NCBI GenBank assembly: GCA_023251695.1
Contig: JAHEYE010000115.1
Location: 1-10,053 of the forward strand
Reading direction: 5' to 3'
DNA length: 10,053 nucleotides
DNA from: Sphingobacteriaceae bacterium
GTDB lineage: Bacteria; Bacteroidota; Bacteroidia; B-17B0; Aurantibacillaceae
Both the position numbers and the translations under genes were made by a program. The notes below the pieces were generated by a model that searched no databases, was not told where the DNA came from, and worked only from the letters and a program-made list of their open reading frames with translations. Positions 1 to 7,324 of the stretch are shown in pieces (position 1 is the first letter of the stretch; the number at the start of each line of letters is the position of its first letter).

Positions 1-759
1 TACAGTATAAACTCCTTGAGCTAAGTTTTTTGTTTTAAAATAGTTCCCGTTAACCCCCGATCCTATAAAAATACCACTAGAAGGAGTTGCATTTAATTGT
101 ATACTATCTCCTCTACACAAAGCTGAAGGGCTAGTTGTAATAGTTGAGCTGGGAGGAGCTGCAGTATAAGTTCCGCAGGTAAAAGCATAATCAATAAGTT
201 TCCCAGGAAAATTAGTGTCCATGTGAATCCATCCGTAAATAGTATCACCAGAGGGTATTACTTTTTTAAAACCTACATAAAAAGGATTTACCTTTATGCT
301 ACATGTATATGACATAGAACTGGGATTGATATATTCATAATACAAATACGGAGAAGCTTGACCAATGTTCCAGCTGACCGGAGTTATACTCCAATTCAAA
401 GAAGAATTCAATGATGAACCAAAAGTTAGATTTGCAGGATACCTATATGGACAGTCGACAGCTGTACTATAAACGAACTCACAATTGGTAGTGGAGGTTA
501 TCATAATCCCTTTTGATTGAACTCCACCGGCAAAACAAGGAGGACTGTTAAAGCTCGATACTTTTAAATCAGGAGCCAAATCGCCATCAATATCAAAAGC
601 GTAATAATCAGATGGCGGGCTCGAACATGGCGTACCGTTAACCGTAAACGTTTTATTTATTAAATTATAATTACAACAAGTACTACCAACAGAAAATGTC
701 TGGCCATAGGTTAGATTAATCAGGGGGAAAAAACCAAATATGAAAATAATTTTTTTCAT
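1..759 (-). CDS. Secreted Ig-repeat protein, N-terminal part (paralogue of the upstream gene); runs off the left edge
   Basis: This is an open frame of 253 codons from an ATG at 759 down to base 1, with no stop inside the window, so the C-terminal part is missing. Residues 1-19 look like a signal peptide (MKKIIF start, hydrophobic core, likely cut before QTFSVG). The mature start carries the paired cysteines of GSTCCNYN. Residues 56-64 hold an acidic DIDGDLAPD loop that resembles a calcium-binding loop. An N-terminal domain follows to about residue 190, with the motif YVGFKKVIPSGDTIYGWI near its end, then the start of the first Ig-like repeat (CRGDSIQLNATPSSG). The protein aligns along its whole visible length with the product of the gene at 762-2729. 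Its start lies 2 bases after that gene's stop, so it is probably cotranscribed and translationally coupled. By analogy it should end in a T9SS sorting domain, but that end is not visible. The role is probably surface or extracellular; the ligand is unknown. Confidence 0.85.
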   Translation of the reverse strand, partial: MKKIIFIFGFFPLINLTYGQTFSVGSTCCNYNLINKTFTVNGTPCSSPPSDYYAFDIDGDLAPDLKVSSFNSPPCFAGGVQSKGIMITSTTNCEFVYSTAVDCPYRYPANLTFGSSLNSSLNWSITPVSWNIGQASPYLYYEYINPSSMSYTCSIKVNPFYVGFKKVIPSGDTIYGWIHMDTNFPGKLIDYAFTCGTYTAAPPSSTITTSPSALCRGDSIQLNATPSSGIFIGSGVNGNYFKTKNLAQGVYTV

Positions 760-761
760 GG

Positions 762-2729
762 TTAGTTGATTACGACAATTTTTTGCCGGGAGAATTTATT
801 CCCGACAAAATAAACTCCACTTTGTAGATTATTTATTTTAGCCGAATAGTTATTTTGTGAATTTAAATTTTTTGTTTCGATTAATTGTCCGAGTTCATTT
901 GAAATAAAAATGGTTTCTTCTTTTATTCCCTTTATTTCAAATTCGCCTGAATTGGGGTTGGGGAAAATTGTGAAAGACGGGTCATTAACTGACGGATTTA
1001 TGATAGCTACACAAGGAGAAACCATTTGAGTATAAAAACCAGTTGCTGAACATCCGCTGGGCAATTGGTTTCCATAGATTACATAATTAGTAGAAACAAT
1101 TGGTGTTATTTCGACAAAAGGCAAACCAGTTATTATTTGCGTTGATTGATCTAAACTCGTAAACAAATATCCGCCTGAAGAACCACTTAAGTTTACTACC
1201 GCTGTATCTCCGGCACATATAAGACTATTATTAGAGGTCGCTGTTATTATCATATTCGAATTGTCGACATTGACTAAAACATATGAGGTGTCACTACAAT
1301 TACCGATTCCGAAACCTACAACACTATAAGTTGTAGTTGAGATAGGATACTCTATACAAACAGAAGAAGAACATCCTATGCTCCATGAATAACTTGTAGC
1401 GCCGGTTGCATTTAAAGTGATTTTCGTGCCTGCACAAACTGAATTTGAACTTACTGTTACAGTTAAATCAGGTACACCGACTACTTGAGTTATTGTTCGC
1501 GTACTTAAACATCCTGGTGAAAACGTCCCCGTAACAGAATAAATTGTAGTTACAGATGGGTTAATAGTACAGGTTGCTCCGGCACACCCGGTACTCCAAC
1601 TATATGTACTCGCTCCACTTGCAGAAAGTTGAGTAGTTGTGCCCGGGCAAACTACAGCATTTGATAAACTAATTGAAAATGAAGGTTGAAAAACCGTTTG
1701 CGTGAATGTTTTTGTACTAATTACATCACATTGCCCAGGCCCTGAGCCACTAACCGTGTACACTGTTGAGACAGATGGACTGACCGAAATACTTGATGAA
1801 ATAATACCTCCACTCCAGGTATATGTTCCCGCTCCACTTACATTTAAAACAATTGGCTGGTTATCACAAGAAGGCAAAATATTAGATGAAACGGAAAGGG
1901 TTGGCGTAAAAGTTGGAGTTACAGTTAAACTTATTAATTGACTGCTAATTGTTGTACAGCCTAATGGATTAGGTAAAGCGTAACTTATTGTATAAACTCC
2001 GGCCGCTAAATTTTTTGATTTAAAATAATTTCCGCTAATTCCGGAACCTGAAAAAACTCCTCCACTTGGGTTGGCACTTAATAACAAGCTATCACCTTTA
2101 CACATTGAAGCAGGAATTGTTGTTATTGTCGAAGTTGGTGGAGCTGCAGTATAAGTGCCACATGTATAAGCATAATCAATCACTCTACCAGAGAAATTAC
2201 TATCTACATTTATCCAACCGTAAATTGTATCATTAGAAGGAAGTATTTTTCTAAATCCAATATAATAATTTGCAGCTTCTTGACCACAGGTCCAAGTTGA
2301 AGTATTCATATAATAATAATGATAGATATACGGTGCCTCATTGGTTCCTGGAGCGGATTTCCAATTTAAATTACTTTTAAGCAAATCCCCATAATTCATT
2401 TTCTGAATAATTGAAGAGTAGGGACAAATAGTTGGTAATGTTGTATAGACTAATTCTGCACCGGAATATGAATTCACACTAATATCTTTTGTAATTAACC
2501 CCGATGAAAAACAACCTTGCCATAAATAATTTGTTATGGATATATCTTTTATAAGATCTCCGTCAATATCTAATACAAAAGAATCTCCTATATATGCGCA
2601 AGGACTTCCCGTTATTAACAAGCTTTTATTCACGTAATTATAATTACAACAGGTGCTCCCTACAGAAAATGTCTGCGCCTTCAGTAATCCTGAAAATAAT
2701 AAAATAAATATGAAAACAATTTTTTTCAA
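762..2729 (-). CDS. Secreted multi-domain Ig-repeat protein with T9SS C-terminal sorting domain
   Basis: The 655-residue product is predicted to be exported by Sec and then secreted or surface-anchored by the type IX system. Visible parts in order: a signal peptide at 1-18 (cut LLKA|QT); an N-terminal domain at about 19-195 with a CC pair at 27-28, an acidic DIDGDLIKD loop at 54-62 and YYIGFRKILPSNDTIYGWI at about 155-173; five Ig/PKD-like repeats from about 200 to 575, each opening with C-x-G-like cysteines and a 'YSWS' type strand (for example 376-379 and 447-450); and a C-terminal sorting domain from about 585 (FTIFPNPNSGEFEI, later LQSGVYFV) to 655. This layout is common for Bacteroidota adhesins and matrix proteins. 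The start codon is TTG at 2729-2727; the paralogue's ATG aligns exactly there (MKKI-FIF), which supports it. It lies 32 bases downstream of ruvC. The true ligand is not predictable from sequence. Confidence 0.9.
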   Translation of the reverse strand: MKKIVFIFILLFSGLLKAQTFSVGSTCCNYNYVNKSLLITGSPCAYIGDSFVLDIDGDLIKDISITNYLWQGCFSSGLITKDISVNSYSGAELVYTTLPTICPYSSIIQKMNYGDLLKSNLNWKSAPGTNEAPYIYHYYYMNTSTWTCGQEAANYYIGFRKILPSNDTIYGWINVDSNFSGRVIDYAYTCGTYTAAPPTSTITTIPASMCKGDSLLLSANPSGGVFSGSGISGNYFKSKNLAAGVYTISYALPNPLGCTTISSQLISLTVTPTFTPTLSVSSNILPSCDNQPIVLNVSGAGTYTWSGGIISSSISVSPSVSTVYTVSGSGPGQCDVISTKTFTQTVFQPSFSISLSNAVVCPGTTTQLSASGASTYSWSTGCAGATCTINPSVTTIYSVTGTFSPGCLSTRTITQVVGVPDLTVTVSSNSVCAGTKITLNATGATSYSWSIGCSSSVCIEYPISTTTYSVVGFGIGNCSDTSYVLVNVDNSNMIITATSNNSLICAGDTAVVNLSGSSGGYLFTSLDQSTQIITGLPFVEITPIVSTNYVIYGNQLPSGCSATGFYTQMVSPCVAIINPSVNDPSFTIFPNPNSGEFEIKGIKEETIFISNELGQLIETKNLNSQNNYSAKINNLQSGVYFVGNKFSRQKIVVIN

Positions 2730-2761
2730 TCAAATAAAGCTACAAAAAAAATTCGGTAAAA

Positions 2762-3316
2762 TCAAACTTTCCGCTTCGGATTATCGACCAAAAAAGCCTT
2801 CCAGCCTGTGTAAGATTTGCCGGCGGCTTTTAAATTACTGTTCTGAAAAAAATGACACATGGCTGCACCCAATGCATCAGTTGCATCTAAATGCGAAGGC
2901 GTTTGTTTAAATTTTAATAATTGCTGAAGCATGGCAGCAACTTGTTCCTTGCTTGCATTACCATTTCCTGTAATACTCATTTTTATTTTTTTAGGCGAGT
3001 ATTCTGTAATAGGAATATTTTTACTTAAGGCCGCTGCAATCGCAACGCCCTGGGCGCGTCCTAATTTCAGCATACTCTGTACATTCTTCCCAAAAAAAGG
3101 CGCTTCAATGGCTAATTCATCCGGTTTAAATTCTTCAATAATAGCTATCGTTCTCTCAAATATTTTTTTTAAGCGGTCCGAATGTTCCTCAAATTTATCA
3201 AGCTTTATTATGCCGGTGCTTATTAATTCAGGGTTAAGGCCCTTAATATGAATCAAACCATATCCCATAATAACCGTTCCCGGGTCAATACCTAATATGA
3301 TTCTGTCGGTGGCCAT
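2762..3316 (-). CDS. ruvC: Crossover junction endodeoxyribonuclease RuvC
   Basis: RuvC is the Holliday-junction resolvase that works with the RuvAB branch-migration motor in recombinational repair in the cytoplasm. The 184-residue product has the normal family length and the RNase H-like fold signatures. The first acidic residue is D11 in LGIDPGT, the second is E71 in AIEAPFFGKN, and the last two are D144 and D147 in SHLDATDALGAA, so all four catalytic acids are present. The basic DNA-contact segment EYSPKKIKMSITGNGNASK (residues 105-123) is also typical. The start is ATG at 3316. The upstream gene on the other strand begins 41 bases away, so the two are divergent. No perfect TAnnTTTG box was seen in that gap. 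The two secreted-protein genes follow on the same strand, with no visible terminator in the 32-base gap; cotranscription with them would be accidental in function. Confidence 0.97.
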   Translation of the reverse strand: MATDRIILGIDPGTVIMGYGLIHIKGLNPELISTGIIKLDKFEEHSDRLKKIFERTIAIIEEFKPDELAIEAPFFGKNVQSMLKLGRAQGVAIAAALSKNIPITEYSPKKIKMSITGNGNASKEQVAAMLQQLLKFKQTPSHLDATDALGAAMCHFFQNSNLKAAGKSYTGWKAFLVDNPKRKV

Positions 3317-3357
3317 TTGCTAATTATAACGTAAATTTAGGCGAATAAATTAGCCTT

Positions 3358-4344
3358 TTGCTTAGCAGCTATAAAAACATAATAACATGGTTGGTTAAAA
3401 TCCTGATTGGCGTCGGGAGTTTCGCTTTTATTTACTGGCGCTTAAAAGATGATTTAACCACTGAAAATTTATTAACTCTTAAAAACTCCTTTTTACTGCC
3501 CTCTGCTTACTGCCTACTGACCTTCTGCATTCTGCTCGTTCCAATAAACTGGGGCATTGAAAGCTATAAATGGAAACTGATAACAAATCCAATAGAAAAT
3601 ATTTCTTTTAAAACTGCAAATAAATCAGTTTACGCCGGTTTATGCGTCGGAAATCTGGCACCAGGAAGGGCAACTGAATTTCTTGCCAAAATTTTATTCT
3701 TTAAGCCCGATAACCGACCAACCATTACCCTGCTCCATTTCGTAAACGGTATGTTCCAATTGTCAATCACAATTGTTTTCGGTTTATTGGCGCTTGTTTG
3801 CAAGTTTGACACCGGTAATGGATTAAGTTCCGCGCAATTTTTAGGCATTGGTATTTTTTGCATGCTGCTCCTTGCATTTTTCCTGATGTTTGTTTTTAAA
3901 TTCAATACACTCCAAAAATGGATTTTTGGTTTATTTAAGAAATCGCTTTCTGCGAAAAGCCTGCCCTACTCTTTTACAAAAAATTCAATCGTCAAATTGT
4001 TTTCTTTGTCGGCCCTACGCTATGTAATTTTCACAACGCAATTCGTTCTCATTTTAAAAATCTTTTATGAGGGTAATATTAATGCTTCCATACTTGCTTC
4101 GGTTTGTATTTATTTTTTATTCACTACTGTGTTACCCATGATTAGTTTTATTGAACCCGCCATAAGGGCCGCCATTGCCATTTTGGTTTTCAGGAATACA
4201 GACATAAATGAGATTTCACTTGTGTTAACCGCAGTTCTGCTTTGGTTAATCAATATTGTACTGCCAAGTATTATGGGTTATCTGATTATTCTAAGTGAAA
4301 AATTTGATCCCGATAGCAATCGGGATAATTTGTTTAAGAAATGA
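3358..4344 (+). CDS. Flippase-like integral membrane protein (YbhN / LPG synthase transmembrane family)
   Basis: The 328-residue product is almost wholly membrane-embedded, with about eight hydrophobic segments (roughly 11-29, 47-66, 128-149, 160-182, 215-236, 243-278 and 286-312). It matches the family of the MprF flippase half and YbhN by the conserved stretches NWGIESYKWKL (64-74) and NLAPGRATEFLAKI (99-112, the PGR-xx-E signature) and by the late FIEPAIRAA segment (264-272). Members are thought to move lipids or lipid-linked sugars across the inner membrane; the substrate here is unknown. The start is TTG at 3358. The frame is closed upstream by TAA at 3346-3348 and the first internal Met is residue 132, too late to be the start; ATT at 3349 is the only other weak option. 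The last codons contain a perfect inverted repeat. The stop overlaps the next gene's ATG by 4 bases (ATGA), so coupling with the glycosyltransferase is likely. Confidence 0.88.
   Translation: MLSSYKNIITWLVKILIGVGSFAFIYWRLKDDLTTENLLTLKNSFLLPSAYCLLTFCILLVPINWGIESYKWKLITNPIENISFKTANKSVYAGLCVGNLAPGRATEFLAKILFFKPDNRPTITLLHFVNGMFQLSITIVFGLLALVCKFDTGNGLSSAQFLGIGIFCMLLLAFFLMFVFKFNTLQKWIFGLFKKSLSAKSLPYSFTKNSIVKLFSLSALRYVIFTTQFVLILKIFYEGNINASILASVCIYFLFTTVLPMISFIEPAIRAAIAILVFRNTDINEISLVLTAVLLWLINIVLPSIMGYLIILSEKFDPDSNRDNLFKK
4307..4326. repeat. Perfect 8-bp inverted repeat with 4-base loop inside the 3' end of the flippase gene
   Basis: ATCCCGAT (4307-4314), loop AGCA, ATCGGGAT (4319-4326). The hairpin sits within codons for the final residues DPDSNRDN of the flippase-like gene, 14 bases before the ATGA overlap with the glycosyltransferase. 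No U-run follows (ATAATTTG), so it is not a classic terminator. Palindromes of this general form are, to my recollection, frequent in Bacteroidota genomes, so this may be a dispersed repeat that landed in the coding end. Confidence 0.75.
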
Positions 4345-5468
4345 TGTTGGTCATAAAAATAATTTCTGTTCTGAGTCTGGCGTTTTATCTTGCCTATTTA
4401 ATCCGCGGGATAATCGGCTTTTCGAAAACAGACTATTTTACAACCGACCCTACCGCCCTAAACAAAACAAAAACCGCCATTATCATTTGTGCACGCAACG
4501 AAGAAAAGAATATTGAAAAATGCCTTCAGGGAATTTTTAGTCAGAATTTTGATAAAGAATTACTCGAAATTATTTTAGTGAACGATGGCTCCACCGATAA
4601 TACAAAAGAAATTGCCGGAAAATTATTTTCTGATTACAAAGGCGCTTTCCTAATTATTAATAATACTGAAAATCTCGGGAAGAAAAAAAGTATTACCTCA
4701 GCCATCGAAGTCTGCAATGCCGAATTAATCGTTTGCCGCGATGCCGATACCTATACGCAAAACGAAAACTGGCTCAAGACCATCGTTTCTTTTTACGAAA
4801 GTTCCGGTAAACAATTTATCATAGCCCCCCTCGAAATCGAAAATGGAAACGGGTTGATAAACCAACTGCAGTTTTACGAAAACTCTGCTCTTGCAATTGT
4901 CACCGGCGGTTACGCCTATTATGAAACTGCTTTTTTATGCAATGGCGCTAATCTGGCCTTCACTAAAAAAATATTCGAAAAAACAGGCGGTTACAAAAGT
5001 CATATAGGTTTAAATTCGGGCGACGATGTTTTATTTTTGGAAGAGGTAAAAAAAGTGGAACCGGAAAGCGTAGCTTATCTTAAAAACACAAAAGCCTCCA
5101 TAGTTACTTACCCCCTTCCCACACTGTCAAAACTCTTTAAGCAAAAACTGCGCTGGGCCTCAAAATTCGACAAAAACCCCAATCAAATCAATGCTTTTTT
5201 GGGCGTAATTGTATGCTTAGTACACCTATTTAGCCTCATTTATCTTATAAAACCAATATTTACGCATCATATACCTTTATTTGGTATAATTTTCGTTTTT
5301 TGGAGGGTTTTTATTGACTTTTTGTTATTATTTTTAGCCTCACGTTATTTTAACAAGCCTGTTAAATGGGGTTGGTTTTTACCACTTTCCGTTGTTTACA
5401 GTTTCTATGTTATCATAACCGCGGCATTAAGCCTTGTTATTAAACCAAAAGGAACTAAAGGTGTTTAA
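4341..5468 (+). CDS. Membrane-anchored family 2 glycosyltransferase
   Basis: The 375-residue product transfers a sugar from a nucleotide-sugar donor to an unknown, probably lipid or polysaccharide, acceptor at the cytoplasmic face of the membrane. It has one N-terminal membrane segment (about 3-25), a GT-A catalytic domain, and three or four C-terminal membrane segments (about 284-303, 312-333, 345-367). Catalytic-domain marks are IIICARNEEKNIEKCL (47-62), the nucleotide-binding acid D82 in LVNDGSTDNT, the metal-binding DAD at 134-136, GDD at 227-229 at the acceptor/catalytic-base position, and QKLRW (268-272), the processive-type QxxRW-like motif. The start is ATG at 4341, overlapping the flippase stop; a second ATG at 4344 is equally possible. 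Its end overlaps the permease start. Pairing with a flippase-like protein suggests a joint role in making and moving a glycolipid, but the product cannot be named from sequence. Confidence 0.9.
   Translation: MMLVIKIISVLSLAFYLAYLIRGIIGFSKTDYFTTDPTALNKTKTAIIICARNEEKNIEKCLQGIFSQNFDKELLEIILVNDGSTDNTKEIAGKLFSDYKGAFLIINNTENLGKKKSITSAIEVCNAELIVCRDADTYTQNENWLKTIVSFYESSGKQFIIAPLEIENGNGLINQLQFYENSALAIVTGGYAYYETAFLCNGANLAFTKKIFEKTGGYKSHIGLNSGDDVLFLEEVKKVEPESVAYLKNTKASIVTYPLPTLSKLFKQKLRWASKFDKNPNQINAFLGVIVCLVHLFSLIYLIKPIFTHHIPLFGIIFVFWRVFIDFLLLFLASRYFNKPVKWGWFLPLSVVYSFYVIITAALSLVIKPKGTKGV
5449..5453 (+). promoter_or_regulatory. Possible ribosome binding site for the ABC permease
   Basis: AAGGA lies about 7 bases before the GTG at 5461 and inside the last codons of the glycosyltransferase. 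It is the best Shine-Dalgarno-like match beside any start in the window and is the reason for choosing GTG over the ATG at 5434. Bacteroidota rely little on such sites, so this support is moderate. Confidence 0.4.
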
Positions 5469-6720
5469 AAAAAGAACTTTATCTGAATTTGAATCTGAAT
5501 CCTTATCCAGACAAACCTGGAGGAGGTTTAAGAAAGATAAATTGGCTTTGACCGGTTTAATTATCATTATCATTGCATCCATCATTTCTATTCTTGGTTA
5601 TTTAATTACCCCCGATTCCACACCTTACGCCAACGATCAAAAACCTGAACTCCACATTAAAGAGCCCGGCTTTAACATCGCTATGCTATTGATGCGTAAA
5701 AACGAAGCCGACCGTTCAGAAAATTTTTTAATGAAAATGTTTTTTGGCGATAATGGCCAATTCTCTTCTATTCCTGTTTACAAATACAAATTCGAAGGTG
5801 CTAACATTATTGTGGAAGAATTTACAGGCAACACGCCTAACGAGGGAACAAAAACACCTTACAATATTGCCGATGTAGTTTACGATGTGAACCCTAACAG
5901 TAATGTTAAATACGATGAAGCCGCACAAACATTAGAATTTTATTTGATCAGCACAGGCGAGAAAACCAAAAAAACCGTTGCTGAATTGCGAAACACAATC
6001 AAAGAAGATAATTTAATAACTAAAACATTTTTACTGGGCACCGATTTGGCAGGTCGCGATTTGCTGAGTCGTTTAATGATTGGGACGCGCATCTCTTTAA
6101 CTGTTGGTTTTATTTCCGTTCTTATTTCGATTTTCCTTGGTATTTTGTTGGGCGCTATTGCCGGTTATTACCGCGGTAAAGTTGACGATATAATTATGTG
6201 GGTCATTAATGTGGTATGGTCCATCCCAACTTTGCTATTGGTAATTGCCATCACTTTGGTTTTAGGAAAAGGCATCTTCCAGGTATTTATTGCCGTAGGT
6301 TTAACCATGTGGGTGGATATCGCAAGGATTGTACGCGGGCAAATTTTAAGTATCCGCGAAAAAGAATTTGTGGAAGCAGGCCGCGCTTTGGGTTATAAAA
6401 ATTTCAGAATTATTTTCAAACACATTTTACCAAACGTAATGGGACCTGTAATTGTAATTGCGGCATCAAATTTTGCAACAGCCATTTTAACTGAAGCGGG
6501 TTTAAGCTTTTTAGGAATCGGTGCGCAGCCTCCAACGCCATCGTGGGGAGAAATGATTAATGCACACCGTGGTTATGTTTTAATAGACCAGGCCTACCTT
6601 GCATTTATCCCGGGTGTTGCCATTATGTTTTTAGTATTAGCCTTTATGTTGGTAGGTAATGGTCTCCGCGATTCTTTAGATACGCGCTCCCTCGATTCTA
6701 AACCTATAATGGGAAGTTAG
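5461..6720 (+). CDS. ABC transporter permease, DppC/OppC (peptide/nickel) type
   Basis: This is an inner-membrane channel subunit of a peptide- or nickel-type importer. Counting from the GTG at 5461 it has 419 residues. It has an N-terminal membrane helix (about 32-50) after a basic stretch (RRFKKDKLAL), then an unusually long extracytoplasmic insert of about 140 residues (52-190), then the permease core. The core opens with LLGTDLAGRDLLSRL (191-205), carries the ATPase-docking EAA loop (VEAGRALGYKNFRIIFKHILP, about 304-324) and ends with the AGLSFLGIGAQPPTPSWGEM signature (346-365). E. coli DppC is about 300 residues, so the insert accounts for the extra length. The GTG is preferred because AGGA lies 7 bases upstream and the overlap with the glycosyltransferase is only 8 bases; an ATG at 5434 would add nine residues. 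Its DppB-type partner, ATPases and binding protein are not in this window. It ends 2 bases from the convergent GNAT gene. Confidence 0.92.
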   Translation: MFKKRTLSEFESESLSRQTWRRFKKDKLALTGLIIIIIASIISILGYLITPDSTPYANDQKPELHIKEPGFNIAMLLMRKNEADRSENFLMKMFFGDNGQFSSIPVYKYKFEGANIIVEEFTGNTPNEGTKTPYNIADVVYDVNPNSNVKYDEAAQTLEFYLISTGEKTKKTVAELRNTIKEDNLITKTFLLGTDLAGRDLLSRLMIGTRISLTVGFISVLISIFLGILLGAIAGYYRGKVDDIIMWVINVVWSIPTLLLVIAITLVLGKGIFQVFIAVGLTMWVDIARIVRGQILSIREKEFVEAGRALGYKNFRIIFKHILPNVMGPVIVIAASNFATAILTEAGLSFLGIGAQPPTPSWGEMINAHRGYVLIDQAYLAFIPGVAIMFLVLAFMLVGNGLRDSLDTRSLDSKPIMGS

Positions 6721-6722
6721 AT

Positions 6723-7256
6723 TTACTCAAACAACGAAAGCGATTTCCCTGTTGTTGGTCCCTGAATGTTTTTTCCTAAGATTATTAAATCGCGTTTAAT
6801 GCCGTCCATGTCGGCCACTTTAGGTAAGTGTGCCCATTTTTCGAAGCCGTAATCGTAAAATAATTTTAAGCTGGGTTCGTTGTGCCCAAAAATAAATCCT
6901 AATAAATTATTGATGCGTAAAGCAGGCGCAACTTCAATTGCTTTTTTCAAACTTGCTTTTCCAATTCCAAGTCCGCGGTATTTTTGGTCAATGTAAATAC
7001 TTACCTCAACTGTTCCATCGTAAGCAGGACGTCCGTAAAAAGAGTTAAAGCTCATCCATCCTGCGTATTCTCCTTTATACATCACTAACCACAAGGGGCG
7101 TTTTTCTTTATTGTGAGAATTGAACCATTGCAATTTGCTTAGTGCAGTCACAGGCTCTAAATCGGCGGTAGCTAAACGGGAGGGAATGGTTGCGTTATAC
7201 GTCTCCACAATTTTTGGAAGATCCTGTAGTGTCGCGTATGTAAACTCTATTTCCAT
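6723..7256 (-). CDS. GNAT N-acetyltransferase, phosphinothricin/MnaT-like
   Basis: The 177-residue product is a cytoplasmic acetyl-CoA-dependent N-acetyltransferase of the phosphinothricin acetyltransferase / amino-acid N-acyltransferase group. Evidence is the substrate-side motif SRLATADLEPVT (26-37), which matches the AT-x-x-x-EP block of that group, the strand VEVSIYID (83-90), the acetyl-CoA pyrophosphate loop YRGLGIGK (93-100), and the late N-EPS-KLFYDYGFEKW segment (126-141). Family members acetylate methionine sulfone/sulfoximine or related amino-acid analogues; the real substrate here is not determined, and herbicide resistance should not be assumed. The start is ATG at 7256. The last residues after about 162 (QGPTTGKSLSLFE) are not part of the conserved fold. 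It lies 68 bases downstream of hflX on the same strand, so it may be read from that transcript, though the gap could also hold its own promoter. Confidence 0.88.
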   Translation of the reverse strand: MEIEFTYATLQDLPKIVETYNATIPSRLATADLEPVTALSKLQWFNSHNKEKRPLWLVMYKGEYAGWMSFNSFYGRPAYDGTVEVSIYIDQKYRGLGIGKASLKKAIEVAPALRINNLLGFIFGHNEPSLKLFYDYGFEKWAHLPKVADMDGIKRDLIILGKNIQGPTTGKSLSLFE

Positions 7257-7273
7257 TTATTAAATAACCCAAT

Positions 7274-7317
7274 AACAATTAACCACTAACCATACAACAA
7301 TTAACCATCCAACCATT
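7274..7317. repeat. Two-copy imperfect tandem repeat, about 22 bp unit, in the hflX-GNAT gap
   Basis: The core AACAATTAACCA is identical at 7274-7285 and 7296-7307, and the following bases (CTAACCAT versus TCCAACCAT) are also similar, giving a unit of 22-23 bases. The gap 7257-7324 is A/C-rich on the plus strand and shows no hairpin with a T-run and no perfect TAnnTTTG box on the minus strand. Confidence 0.6.
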
Positions 7318-7324
7318 CTCCCCC

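Noticed and set aside
1702..1941. Plus-strand open frame of 79 codons opposite the secreted-protein gene
   Set aside because: It lies antisense within the repeat region of a well-supported gene and shows no domain or start signal of its own.
2931..3251. Plus-strand 106-codon frame with hydrophobic product opposite ruvC
   Set aside because: All RuvC catalytic motifs lie on the other strand; the hydrophobic character is a by-product of reading conserved codons antisense.
3332..3339. TAAATTTA as a shared -7 element between ruvC and the flippase gene
   Set aside because: It matches TAnnTTTG in 7 of 8 positions on either strand, but such matches are common in AT-rich gaps and no -33 element is seen.
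4307..4330. Palindrome as an intrinsic terminator
   Set aside because: No T-run follows the stem and the next gene overlaps immediately downstream, so termination here would be unexpected.
6723..7256. GNAT gene as a herbicide or antibiotic resistance determinant
   Set aside because: The match is to the broad phosphinothricin acetyltransferase/MnaT group, whose chromosomal members usually act on amino-acid analogues; there is no mobile context.
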